This document shows, in pieces, positions 7,396-15,899 of a stretch of DNA of 20,920 nt. Every line of letters starts with the position of its first letter. Position 1 is the first letter of the stretch. The notes beneath the pieces are model-generated. The model had not been told where the DNA came from. It saw nothing but the letters and a program-made list of their open reading frames with translations, and did no database searches. The DNA is from Fidelibacterota bacterium (lineage in GTDB: Bacteria; Marinisomatota; SORT01): contig JADFMS010000024.1 in assembly GCA_022563775.1 (NCBI GenBank), forward strand, positions 1-20,920, written 5' to 3'. A program made the translations under genes and the position numbers.

Positions 7396-8652
7396 ATGTT
7401 TGATGAAGATTCAATTAGAGTAGCTATAGTTGGCGGTATTAGAACACCGTTTGTAAAAGCAAACACAGCTTTTAAGAAATACACGTCTTTGGAATTAGGC
7501 ACTCATGCGGTGAATGGACTTATCGAAAGGTTTAATTTATCGTCGGAGTCTGTCGACGAGCTTGTCTACGGATGGGTAATTATCGATCCAAGAGTGCCAA
7601 ACGTCGCAAGAGAGATAGTTTTTAACGCCGACCTACCATCCACGGTCAGGGCTCACACCGTTTCGAATAATTGCATTACAGGGATACATGCTATCACATC
7701 AGTATATGATTCCATTAGAGAAGGTAGAACGGAGATCGGGATCGCGGGAGGCGTGGAATCCATGTCAAATCCGCCTGTAATGTTCGGGAGAAGGGCTTCT
7801 CGTGTTTTTCTTGATATTGCCACTTCGAAGTCATTCGGTTCAAGATTAGCTCATGCCTTAAAAATACGACCAGGGTTTTTCAAGCCTAACGCGCCTGCTA
7901 TCGAAGAACCTTCCACCGGATTATCAATGGGCGAGCATACAGAATTGATGGCGAAGGAATGGAAGATAACGCGTGAAGAGCAAGATAATATTGCGTTAAT
8001 GAGTCATATGAATGCACACAAGGCAACCGAAGACGGTAGATTGAAAGCCGAGATTTTTCCGATAGACGAAATAGACAGGGATTTAATAATTCGTTCTGAC
8101 ACGACCATGGAGAAGCTCGGGAAGCTGAAGCCTGTTTTCGATAAAGGTCCGGAGGGCACGATTACCGCGGGAAATTCAAGTCCATTAACGGATGGAGCCT
8201 CAGCGGTCCTGCTTATGTCTGATGAGAGAGCGAAGAAGGAAGGATTTGAGCCGCTGGCTTATATCAAGGGATTTGAATATTCCGCCATAAATACATCTGA
8301 CGGATTACTTATGGCTCCGGCAGTTGCTGTGCCGAGATTGTTGAAGAGAACCGGTCTTTCGCTCGAGGATATGGACATCATAGAAATGCACGAAGCGTTC
8401 GGGGCTCAGGTAACGAGTAACTTGCGCGCCTGGGAAAATGGTTGGAAAGAAGAGCCAATAGGAAAAGTAGACATGGAAAAACTGAATCCACTCGGAAGCT
8501 CCATTGCTGTCGGGCATCCTTTCGCAGCCACAGGCGGAAGAATAGTAACGACCCTTTCAAACGAAATGAAACGAAGAGAAGCGAAATACGGATTGGTTAG
8601 CATATGTGCCGCCGGGGCAATGGCTGCTGCTATGATACTTGAAAGGAATTAA
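7396..8652 (+). CDS. fadI: 3-ketoacyl-CoA thiolase (FadI-like acetyl-CoA acyltransferase)
   Basis: This thiolase cleaves 3-ketoacyl-CoA with CoA to give acetyl-CoA and a shortened acyl-CoA, the last step of beta-oxidation. The 418-residue protein has the acylated cysteine in SNNCITG (C93), HEAFGAQ (H332), the SSIAVGHPFAATGGR loop (H374) and the C-terminal proton-relay cysteine in SICAAGAM (C404). These motifs and the length are closer to FadI than to FadA. AAGGAGGG lies about 7 nt upstream of the ATG. The stop codon touches the start of the acyl-CoA dehydrogenase/oxidase gene, so the two are almost certainly cotranscribed. A biosynthetic acetoacetyl-CoA thiolase role is possible, but context favours degradation. 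Confidence 0.92.
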   Translation: MFDEDSIRVAIVGGIRTPFVKANTAFKKYTSLELGTHAVNGLIERFNLSSESVDELVYGWVIIDPRVPNVAREIVFNADLPSTVRAHTVSNNCITGIHAITSVYDSIREGRTEIGIAGGVESMSNPPVMFGRRASRVFLDIATSKSFGSRLAHALKIRPGFFKPNAPAIEEPSTGLSMGEHTELMAKEWKITREEQDNIALMSHMNAHKATEDGRLKAEIFPIDEIDRDLIIRSDTTMEKLGKLKPVFDKGPEGTITAGNSSPLTDGASAVLLMSDERAKKEGFEPLAYIKGFEYSAINTSDGLLMAPAVAVPRLLKRTGLSLEDMDIIEMHEAFGAQVTSNLRAWENGWKEEPIGKVDMEKLNPLGSSIAVGHPFAATGGRIVTTLSNEMKRREAKYGLVSICAAGAMAAAMILERN

Positions 8653-11112
8653 ATGATGATAGAAGATACAGCAGTTAAGCGAGCCGCCTCCAACATAAAA
8701 TCCGAAGAATACACAGCCGGAATATTAGCTTTTCTTCCAATATTCTATGTGGCATGGGCAGACGGTTTATTGACTCAATCAGGGATAAGGGCTATAGGAG
8801 AAAAAATAAAAGAACAAAATTGGCTGAACGAATCCGAAAAATCTACCCTCAACGGCTGGCTAAACCCATCCACACCTCCCGCAAGTAGTGTTTTAATCTC
8901 CTGGCTTCTGACAATAAAAGAAAATGCCCGTAATATCCCGGAATCGTCACGGGAAACTCTTGCCTCTCTTGGACAGGAGATAGCCAGAATAGAATCGACT
9001 GATGAACAAGCGAGGTGTTCAACTCCGGAAGTGTACGATGCCCTTTGCGAAATAGAAGAATCTTTGGGGATTGTGGGGCACGAAGCATGCAAAGAAATCT
9101 TGACGGAGAAGCCACAAGGAGAGACGGAAGAGACTAAAGTTACCGAGCCAACTTTCGATTGGGAAGAGTTGAAACACCAGTTAGACGGGGAATATGCAGA
9201 AATTAAAAATAGAATAAGAAGCCTGTTGTCCGACCCGATGTTCAATTATCTCCCATTGGGTGACAAAGGGACTTACAGAAAGAGGGTATTTCAATGGGTT
9301 AAAACTATAGCAGATGAGGGAATCGGAGCTCTCTTCTCCAAACCGAGGTTGAATTATCTCCCATTGAGTGACAAAGGGATTTACAGAGAGAGGGTATTTC
9401 AATGGGTTAAAACTATGGCAGACGAGGGAATCGGAGCTCTCTCCCTTCCGGAGGAATACGGTGGCGAAAACGATGTAGGAAAGTTTATAGCAGCTTTCGA
9501 GACTCTCGCATACGGCGACCTGAGTTTAACGATAAAATTTGGGGTGCAATTCGGGCTGTTTGCTGGCAGTATCTTCCAGTTGGGAACAAAGTATCATCAC
9601 GATAAATATCTTTCGGATGCGTCTTCATTCAAACTTCCCGGTTGTTTTGCTATGACGGAAACAGGTCACGGTAGTAATGTAAGGGATATTGAAACGACAG
9701 CCGTTTACGATAAAGAGACCCAAAGTTTTATAATAAATACACCAACAGAATCAGCAAGAAAAGACTATATAGGTAACGCTGCCGAACATGGCAGATTAGC
9801 AACAACTTTCGCTCAACTTCATACAGACGGCCAAAACTATGGAGTACATGCGATTCTTGTACCGATTCGCGACGATAGTGGAAACTTGATCAAAGGAGTG
9901 AGAATAGAGGACGTTGGAGATAAATTAGGACTAAACGGCGTGGACAACGGCAGAATATGGTTTGATAACGTATTTGTTCCTAGGGAGAACCTTTTAGATA
10001 GATTCGCAAGCGTGAGTAAAGACGGTGAATATGAGAGTCCCATAGCTAGTTCGTCACAAAGGTTTTTTACAATGCTTGGAACACTTGTGAGCGGAAGAAT
10101 AAGCGTGGCAGCGGCTGGTTTGAGCGCCGGAAAATCCGCACTTACAATCGCTATCCGCTACGCATCAAACAGAAGACAGTTTGGAACCGTTGGCGCCGTT
10201 GAGACATTATTGCTTGATTATCCGACGCACCAGCGTCGGCTTATGCCATTGCTTGCAAACGCTTTTGCCGTCGATTTTGCGTTGAAATATCTAATTAAAC
10301 GATTTATAAACCGGACAGATGAAGACACTCTTGAAGTAGAAGCCCTTGTGGCCGGAATAAAAGCATTCGCCACTTGGAACACAACGGAGACTATTCAGAC
10401 CTGTCGAGAGGCGTGTGGTGCGCAGGGATATCTCGCTGAGAACAGATTCGGTGCATTAAAGGGAGACTCAGACGTGTTTACCACTTTCGAAGGAGATAAC
10501 ACCGTTCTTTTGCAGTTGGTGGCGAAAGGCTGTTTATCTGATTTTCGTCAACAATTTCACGAAATGAAATTTTTTGGAATGGTTAAATACATGGCGAACA
10601 TCGCGGCGGTGGCATTAACGGAATTAAATCCACTTATAACCCGACAGACGGATTCCGGGCATTTGAGAGATTCAGACTTTCATCTAAGCGCCTTTCAATA
10701 CCGTGAGCATGATATACTGCGGTCAGCGGCAAGACGTTTGAAAAAAAGAATCGACAATGGAATGGACTCGTATTCAGCTTTTATAGAATGTCAGAACCAT
10801 ATGGTTAATCTTGCAAAGGCTTATGTGGACCGCGTCATATTGGAACAATTTATCAAAGTGGTAGAGGATAACGCCGGTTCATCGCTTCATGGTGTTCTAA
10901 AAAATTTATGCGATCTATTCGCTCTATCTACTATCGAGAAAAACAAAGGATGGTATCTTGAACACGGATATTTGGAAGGCGTAAAATCTAAAGCGATAAG
11001 AAAAGAAGTCGATAAACTTTCCGGTGATTTGTCAAGAGAAGCGGTAAGCTTAGTCAACTCATTCGGAATTCCTGACGAGATACTTTCTGCACCAATCGGT
11101 ATAGGAGAATAA
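8653..11112 (+). CDS. Acyl-CoA dehydrogenase/oxidase (ACOX-like) with extra N-terminal domain
   Basis: This flavoenzyme oxidises acyl-CoA to trans-2-enoyl-CoA, the first step of beta-oxidation. Residues about 20-150 form an extra helical domain (FLPIFYVAWADGLLTQ...) that weakly resembles TerB-like domains. Residues 197-263 contain a tandem duplication. The dehydrogenase core follows, with SLPEEYGGEND (about 264-274), the FAD/substrate motif CFAMTETGHGSNV (331-343) and the likely catalytic base E613 in TFEGDN. A C-terminal ACOX-type domain ends in FGIPDEILSAPIG. At 819 residues it exceeds usual ACOX proteins by roughly the N-terminal domain plus one 36-residue repeat. AAGGA lies 5 nt before the ATG. 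Whether electrons go to O2 or to ETF cannot be told from the sequence. Confidence 0.88.
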   Translation: MMIEDTAVKRAASNIKSEEYTAGILAFLPIFYVAWADGLLTQSGIRAIGEKIKEQNWLNESEKSTLNGWLNPSTPPASSVLISWLLTIKENARNIPESSRETLASLGQEIARIESTDEQARCSTPEVYDALCEIEESLGIVGHEACKEILTEKPQGETEETKVTEPTFDWEELKHQLDGEYAEIKNRIRSLLSDPMFNYLPLGDKGTYRKRVFQWVKTIADEGIGALFSKPRLNYLPLSDKGIYRERVFQWVKTMADEGIGALSLPEEYGGENDVGKFIAAFETLAYGDLSLTIKFGVQFGLFAGSIFQLGTKYHHDKYLSDASSFKLPGCFAMTETGHGSNVRDIETTAVYDKETQSFIINTPTESARKDYIGNAAEHGRLATTFAQLHTDGQNYGVHAILVPIRDDSGNLIKGVRIEDVGDKLGLNGVDNGRIWFDNVFVPRENLLDRFASVSKDGEYESPIASSSQRFFTMLGTLVSGRISVAAAGLSAGKSALTIAIRYASNRRQFGTVGAVETLLLDYPTHQRRLMPLLANAFAVDFALKYLIKRFINRTDEDTLEVEALVAGIKAFATWNTTETIQTCREACGAQGYLAENRFGALKGDSDVFTTFEGDNTVLLQLVAKGCLSDFRQQFHEMKFFGMVKYMANIAAVALTELNPLITRQTDSGHLRDSDFHLSAFQYREHDILRSAARRLKKRIDNGMDSYSAFIECQNHMVNLAKAYVDRVILEQFIKVVEDNAGSSLHGVLKNLCDLFALSTIEKNKGWYLEHGYLEGVKSKAIRKEVDKLSGDLSREAVSLVNSFGIPDEILSAPIGIGE
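9241..9441 (+). repeat. In-frame tandem duplication inside the acyl-CoA dehydrogenase/oxidase
   Basis: Two 93-bp blocks (9241-9333 and 9349-9441) are nearly identical, with 87 of 93 bases matching by my count. They are offset by 108 bp, exactly 36 codons. Each encodes NYLPL-x-DKG-x-YR-x-RVFQWVKT followed by ADEGIGAL. The second copy leads into the normal SLPEEYGG motif; the first is the extra one. The low divergence suggests a recent event. Confidence 0.95.
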
Positions 11113-11141
11113 TCTGTTAAATAGATACCATGAGGATTTGA

Positions 11142-11966
11142 ATGTTAAAAAAAATTAAATTTGTTTTAAGCCAAGTAATTACGAATCGTCTCAACAAAAA
11201 GGTTACTGACTATTTCTATAGAATTCCCAATAACATGAAAAATCTAAAGAGGTACATTCGGAAAGGGGATGTAGTACTTGTCGAAGGGAATCAACGCCTG
11301 AGCGAATTGATTAAGGTGTTTACACAAAGTCATTGGAGTCACAGCGCTTTCTATGTTGGGAACGAGTTGATAAAAAATAGAAGCACTCACAGGGAAAAAT
11401 TCCTCGACGAATTCGGGGAAAGGGCTGAGCATATGGTTGTTGAAGCTATTACCGGGAAGGGAGTCATCGCAAGTCCAATAGATAAATACGAATTCTATAA
11501 TTTAAGGGTTTGTCGTCCCTATGGCATAACTAAGAGCGACGTGAAAGAAGTAATTGAATATGTAGTTGCCAATATAGGAAGAGAATATGATACTCGGAAT
11601 TTATATGATCTTGCTGTCGCATTAATTCCATTGGGACTGAATCCTCGGAAAAAGAAAAGCATGGAAATTTGCATAGGAAACTCCGACGAGTTTGCCGTTA
11701 CCTGTTCCGGTTTAATCGCTAAAGCATTCGATTTGGTGGGATATCCAATATCGCCGGCTATAAATGTTGAAGAAGATGAAAAAAAATCAATAAGTGATGA
11801 ATATCCTTACGGTCATAATTATTCCAACCGTCACTTCTCGCAAATCACTCCAGCGGACTTTGACTTAAGCCCAAATTTCAGAGTTATAAAATTCAATATC
11901 ATTGAGGACGGGGATTTTGATTACAAATCACTGGACTTGGATAAAGCCAGCAATCTAAGTGAGTAA
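11142..11966 (+). CDS. YiiX/YebB-like permuted NlpC/P60 (papain-fold) protein
   Basis: The 274-residue protein fits the YiiX-like circularly permuted NlpC/P60 family of putative cysteine amidases or peptidases. GDVVLVEG (about 42-49) leads to the histidine in QSHWSHSAFYVG (H67). The candidate nucleophile is in AVTCSGLIAKAFDLVG (C188), in the permuted His-before-Cys order. No signal peptide is evident; the N-terminus is basic (MLKKIKFVLSQV). It begins 29 nt after the acyl-CoA dehydrogenase/oxidase stop on the same strand, so it is probably in the fadI operon. Some relatives are thought to act on lipids or acyl groups, which would fit, but the substrate is unknown. Confidence 0.72.
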   Translation: MLKKIKFVLSQVITNRLNKKVTDYFYRIPNNMKNLKRYIRKGDVVLVEGNQRLSELIKVFTQSHWSHSAFYVGNELIKNRSTHREKFLDEFGERAEHMVVEAITGKGVIASPIDKYEFYNLRVCRPYGITKSDVKEVIEYVVANIGREYDTRNLYDLAVALIPLGLNPRKKKSMEICIGNSDEFAVTCSGLIAKAFDLVGYPISPAINVEEDEKKSISDEYPYGHNYSNRHFSQITPADFDLSPNFRVIKFNIIEDGDFDYKSLDLDKASNLSE

Positions 11967-12039
11967 ATAGCGGCGACATAAAATATCCCTTTGGAGTGTT
12001 TCGGCATTGTCGAGTCACCCATCTTGGTAAACTCCTACC

Positions 12040-14151
12040 TCAATTATAAAACGATTTATCCTCCTTCAAAGAATCAGCCGGAGATAGCCGACTGCCAAAC
12101 CTCTCCGCGAGAGAGTTTAAACCGTTCCACACCACAGCATTACCGACACTGTCTGCATAGCGCAGCAACCCTCCTCTGAACGGTGGAAAACCGGAGCCGA
12201 AAATCATACCGGTATCAACAACTTGAGGAGAATCAATTATTCCCTCGTCAAGACAGAGTGCGGCTTCTGAAATCATGGGCCATATTAGCCTTTTAATTAT
12301 CAGCTCCGCGTCATGCTGGAAATCATGCTTCTCCCGGAAATCGTTAATATTTGTATTTACAGTCTCTCTCTTACCCCCATAAGTATAAAAACCGATACCC
12401 CCTTTCTTCCCAAGCAGTCCGATATCCCTTAGCTCCTCTATTAGAGTTGATTGAACAAGACGTTGAGGGAAGGCATTGCTCAATACATTTGAAGCATGCA
12501 TGGCAATATCAAATCCAATTTCGTCAAGAAGTCTGAAAGGACCCATCGGCATACCGAATGATTTAATGATTTTATCGATACGTCTTACATCTGCACCCCC
12601 TTTAAACAGGTAGCCTGCCTCATTGAGATAGACGGCAAGAATTCGGTTTACTAGAAATCCGGGAGAATCCTTCACTATGATGGGCGTCTTACCTATATGA
12701 GTGGCTAAATTTAATGTAATTTCTAAAGAACGGTTAGATGATTTTTTCCCCCGTATGACCTCTACCAAGGGCATTTTGTGGACAGGATTAAAAAAATGCA
12801 AACCGATGACATTTTCCGGCGTTTTAGCGACAGTCGCCATTTCCGATATGGAGAGTGATGAAGTGTTGCTGGCGATTATAGCATCAACGCGAACGATTTC
12901 CGAGACCTCTTTGATGACGCTTTTTTTCACCTCCATTTTTTCAACCACTGCCTCAATAACAATATCAATGTCCTCAAATCCATCGAATTCGAGAGTAGGT
13001 GTAAGATACGACATCTTGCGATTATACCCGTTCTCAGTCAGCCGTCCGTGTTTCACAGAAGAATTGAAAATCTTTTGAGCAGAGGAAATTCCAAGGTCAA
13101 GCGCTTTCTGATTGATATCTTTCATTATAACCGGAATATCTTTATGCGCTAAAAGCTGCGCGATTCCGCCGCCCATAATTCCTGCACCCACAACCGCGGT
13201 TTTATTAATTTGCGGTACTTTTTCAGCTGCGACAGAAAGTTTTTTGGCGTTTTCCTTGAGGTAAAACACATTTATTAAATTTTTCGATACATCGGTAACT
13301 ATCAGCTCACCAACAAGCCGAGCCTCGATCTGAAGACCATCTTTCAGTGAAACGCCAATACCGGTCTTGATTGCCTCTATGGCTTTCAATGGAGCTGGAT
13401 AATTGCCGCCGGACTGTCTCAGCACTTTTTTTCGTGCTGTATTGAAAACAATATTTTTTCCTATGGGATTTTTCTCAAGAAGAAAGTTACGAAATCCGCC
13501 CCTTTTTCGCTTTCGAATGCGAATCAGATCCCCCGTTTTTCCCTCTGAGCCTCTTATAGCCAGTTTTATAGCCTCTTCTAAGAGCGCTTCCCTTGACACA
13601 ATCATATCCACCAAACCACTATTAAGAGCCTTTTTTGAATCATAGTTCTTCCCCGTCAATATCATATCCAACGCTGTTTGAAGTCCTACGAGCCTCGGAA
13701 GCCTTTGTGATCCTCCGAAACCGGGAATAATTCCAAGTAGAACTTCAGGAAGTCCTATCTTACTGTCGGGATTATCCGTAGATATTCTAAAATCACAGGC
13801 AAGGGCGAGTTCCGTTCCCCCTCCAAGGCAAATTCCATTGATAGCGCAGACGACAGGGACACTCATATCGGCGATAATGTTAAAAACTGCTTGTCCTTCG
13901 GTAGCCTTTTCCATTCCAACCTGCGAATCGGACACCGCCTCAATGCTCGAAACATCTAATCCGGCGATAAATGAATCTTCCTTGCCGCTGATAAATACAA
14001 CTCCCTTGACATTTTCATCTTTTTGCAATTCCGTAAAAGTTGCCCTTATCTCATCTAATACTTCGGCTGATAAAATATTCATAGATTTTTCTGGAAGATC
14101 GAATCTAACTATTGTAACGCCATTGTTTCGGTCTATGCTAATTGCCTTCAC
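12040..14151 (-). CDS. fadJ: Enoyl-CoA hydratase/3-hydroxyacyl-CoA dehydrogenase (FadJ-like)
   Basis: This bifunctional enzyme performs the two middle steps of beta-oxidation. From a GTG at 14151 it has about 703 residues, close to FadJ. The frame is open to 14220, but a hydrophobic N-terminal extension would be unusual; the GTG has AGGA about 11 nt upstream and starts VKAISIDRNNGVTIV like other FadJ proteins. The hydratase domain shows CLGGGTELALACDFR (E114) and IGLPEVLLGIIPGFGG (E136), with the 22-residue spacing of FadJ rather than the 20 of FadB. The dehydrogenase domain shows VVGAGIMGGGIA (about 320-331), the catalytic His in LHFFNPVHKMPLVE (about H452) and DSPGFLVNRIL. It converges on the fadI operon, leaving 73 nt between stops. 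Confidence 0.93.
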   Translation of the reverse strand: MKAISIDRNNGVTIVRFDLPEKSMNILSAEVLDEIRATFTELQKDENVKGVVFISGKEDSFIAGLDVSSIEAVSDSQVGMEKATEGQAVFNIIADMSVPVVCAINGICLGGGTELALACDFRISTDNPDSKIGLPEVLLGIIPGFGGSQRLPRLVGLQTALDMILTGKNYDSKKALNSGLVDMIVSREALLEEAIKLAIRGSEGKTGDLIRIRKRKRGGFRNFLLEKNPIGKNIVFNTARKKVLRQSGGNYPAPLKAIEAIKTGIGVSLKDGLQIEARLVGELIVTDVSKNLINVFYLKENAKKLSVAAEKVPQINKTAVVGAGIMGGGIAQLLAHKDIPVIMKDINQKALDLGISSAQKIFNSSVKHGRLTENGYNRKMSYLTPTLEFDGFEDIDIVIEAVVEKMEVKKSVIKEVSEIVRVDAIIASNTSSLSISEMATVAKTPENVIGLHFFNPVHKMPLVEVIRGKKSSNRSLEITLNLATHIGKTPIIVKDSPGFLVNRILAVYLNEAGYLFKGGADVRRIDKIIKSFGMPMGPFRLLDEIGFDIAMHASNVLSNAFPQRLVQSTLIEELRDIGLLGKKGGIGFYTYGGKRETVNTNINDFREKHDFQHDAELIIKRLIWPMISEAALCLDEGIIDSPQVVDTGMIFGSGFPPFRGGLLRYADSVGNAVVWNGLNSLAERFGSRLSPADSLKEDKSFYN

Positions 14152-14247
14152 TAATGATGATATCCTGTTTAGAAAACTTTGCGGCTGAATAAAGATACTT
14201 AGAAGGAAGATATAATTCAAGAAATGTAACAGAATGATCTTGCCTCT

Positions 14248-14573
14248 AAAGTTGTAGCAGATTCAAAGTTACACATTTGATACAATTTCAAATAAAAGGA
14301 GCTAGGAAAAGAGAACAACTAACTTGCCACTTCTAATATAGCACGGTGTTATAAACCCCACTTATGACACAGCTTTTCATACACTCAAAACCCAAGAAAT
14401 CGAGCCATTTCGACAATTAGCTTTTGAAACACAGGGCGAACTGTTAATCAATTGTCGTTTATGAAACACATTTTTCATGTATCAAAACTCATTATTTATA
14501 AGGATTTGAGCGGAATTAGGGCTTAATGTGTAACATAAAAAGTGGGCTAAATGGTGTGGGCGGGCCAGTCACA
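14248..14573 (+). repeat. Dispersed intergenic repeat, copy E (fullest copy)
   Basis: This is the most complete copy, about 326 bp, with both modules. The left module shares long blocks with copy D (gagaacaactaacttgcc, ataaaccccacttatgac). The right module shares blocks with copies A, B and C (acagggcgaactgttaa, gcttaatgtgtaacata, agtgggctaaatggtg). A perfect 10-bp inverted repeat, gttacacatt (14268-14277) and aatgtgtaac (14525-14534), lies near the two ends. It fills the gap between the fadJ start and the N-acetyltransferase stop, ending about 5 nt before that stop. It has no coding potential that I can see. Confidence 0.9.
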
Positions 14574-14577
14574 TGAA

Positions 14578-15336
14578 TTATTCTCTCATTATGATGCCAA
14601 AATGCTCGCGCAGCATCGTCGCATATTCTTCTTCGTTCGTTAGCACGCGCTCCTGCCGCTCGCCGTTCAAAGTAGTCGTAATAAATCGCATCTCGCTCAG
14701 TGTCACGCGTCCTCTTGGTGTTGCTCTTGAGCAGATGCGGCGTTGTTTGAAGTGTGACTCTGGCGAGGTTTGATGATAATGGCACATCGCGGCATAGTCA
14801 GCATACTGATAGGGTTGCAGATTGAAGCGATACTGCGCCTTCCATTCATTACCGTTCTTACGCTCCATAAGGATCAGGTATTCATCATCAGAAACGATAC
14901 GGTAAGCGCGTCCGATCTGGTCGTGCACTTTTGAGTCATCTATGGGCAACGGTTCCCGAAATGTATCACCAAATCCAACATCCACAAGCCAACGCTCATC
15001 GAGCGAGACTATCAGCGGCATGTGGTCGAACTCTGCTGTATAACCCCCATTACCATTCGCAACTCTGGCTGAAAGCATTGAAACATTGAAACCCGAAGCG
15101 TGTAGCAACGCGGCAAATAGTCCGTTGAGTTCGTAACAGAAACCACCGCGCCGCCTCGCCACAATCTTCTCAAATAACGCTTCGTCTTCAAGAATAATCG
15201 GTTCTCCCGCGTGAATGCTCAGGTTCTCAAAAGGTACTGTCAATAGGTGCGCCAGTTGCATGTCTCGTAAAGTCTGTGCACTGGGCGTGCGCGAGCCACG
15301 ATAGTCGATGCGTTCGAGGTAAGCCTCAATGTCCAA
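14578..15336 (-). CDS. nat: Arylamine N-acetyltransferase (NAT)
   Basis: NAT transfers an acetyl or propionyl group from CoA to arylamines, arylhydroxylamines or hydrazides by a ping-pong mechanism. The 252-residue protein shows the full catalytic triad: C67 in RRGGFCYELNGLF, H105 in EFDHMPLIV and D119 in WLVDVGFGD. VPFENLSIHAGEPI (about 34-47) is the family's N-terminal signature. The start is a TTG at 15336, backed by a GGAGGAGAG ribosome binding site about 7 nt upstream. The gene is more GC-rich than its AT-rich flanks. It stands alone between two repeat copies. Confidence 0.93.
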   Translation of the reverse strand: MDIEAYLERIDYRGSRTPSAQTLRDMQLAHLLTVPFENLSIHAGEPIILEDEALFEKIVARRRGGFCYELNGLFAALLHASGFNVSMLSARVANGNGGYTAEFDHMPLIVSLDERWLVDVGFGDTFREPLPIDDSKVHDQIGRAYRIVSDDEYLILMERKNGNEWKAQYRFNLQPYQYADYAAMCHYHQTSPESHFKQRRICSRATPRGRVTLSEMRFITTTLNGERQERVLTNEEEYATMLREHFGIIMRE

Positions 15337-15522
15337 GTAACTCTCTCCTCCGGTTGTATGACTCGTTTTGCCTAACAGTGTGAATATGTGTAATATTTTG
15401 ACTCATATTACCCTTATGGACTGGAAAATATATCCATCTATTGATATATTGTGATAGGAATCTGGAATAATAAACGGTATTTATCCACACATCATGAATT
15501 TAATATATTGATCATTACTCAA

Positions 15523-15763
15523 AAAGTTGTACCAAATACTATGTTACATAAATAGTTTAAAATACCAAAAAGAAGCAAGGAATATTAGACAGAGAAAAAT
15601 GCTTCTACTCAAATAGCACCGTCTCACAAACGTAGGTTATGACACACAATTTCGCAGTACCAAAACCAATGAAAACGAGAGCTTTTGATAAATAGCTTTT
15701 GTTGTTTTGTCTTATAAACGGCTGTTTATGAAACACTTTTTTGTATAAATCAGTATTTCTCAA
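15523..15763 (+). repeat. Dispersed intergenic repeat, copy F (divergent)
   Basis: This is a more diverged copy: aaagttgtacc at the left end, agttac-like sequence, gcttctactcaaatagcacc, cacaaacgtaggttatgac, ttcgcagtaccaaaacc, gaaaacgagagcttttgata and aatagcttttg. It then loses the ggggcgaactgtt block and resumes with cggctgtttatgaaacac and ttttttgtat. The final cttaatgtgtaac-to-gggtca segment is missing. It lies upstream of the operon promoter at 15819. Confidence 0.75.
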
Positions 15764-15818
15764 AAAATAAATGAAACAAATAAAAATTTATGGCGTATAT
15801 TCAATATGTAAATAATAC

Positions 15819-15854
15819 TTGACATTATGTATATTATATATTACTATATGTCAA
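15819..15854 (+). promoter_or_regulatory. Strong sigma70-like promoter with overlapping inverted-repeat operator
   Basis: TTGACA (15819-15824) and TACTAT (15842-15847) are separated by the ideal 17 nt. A perfect 7-bp inverted repeat frames the promoter: TTGACAT (15819-15825) covers the -35 box and ATGTCAA (15848-15854) begins right after the -10 box. The two half-sites are 29 nt apart from start to start. This is the layout expected for repression of this operon by the XRE regulator it encodes. Confidence 0.65.
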
Positions 15855-15899
15855 TTACAATTACTAAATGTAAATTTAAACAGACAAGATGAGGTAAAC

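Noticed and set aside
14152..14220. Longer N-terminus for the FadJ-like protein
   Set aside because: It would add a hydrophobic stretch not seen in FadJ; the GTG at 14151 matches the family start.
91..15763. Repeat copies interpreted as integron attC sites with gene cassettes
   Set aside because: Copies are up to 326 bp, lack recognisable attC core sites, flank genes in both orientations and housekeeping genes, and no integrase is present.
91..15763. CRISPR or other regular array
   Set aside because: Copies are kilobases apart with unequal lengths and no uniform spacers.
15819..15899. Longer N-terminus for the DUF2178-like protein
   Set aside because: The upstream in-frame start lies inside the -35 box; the ATG at 15900 has a proper ribosome binding site.
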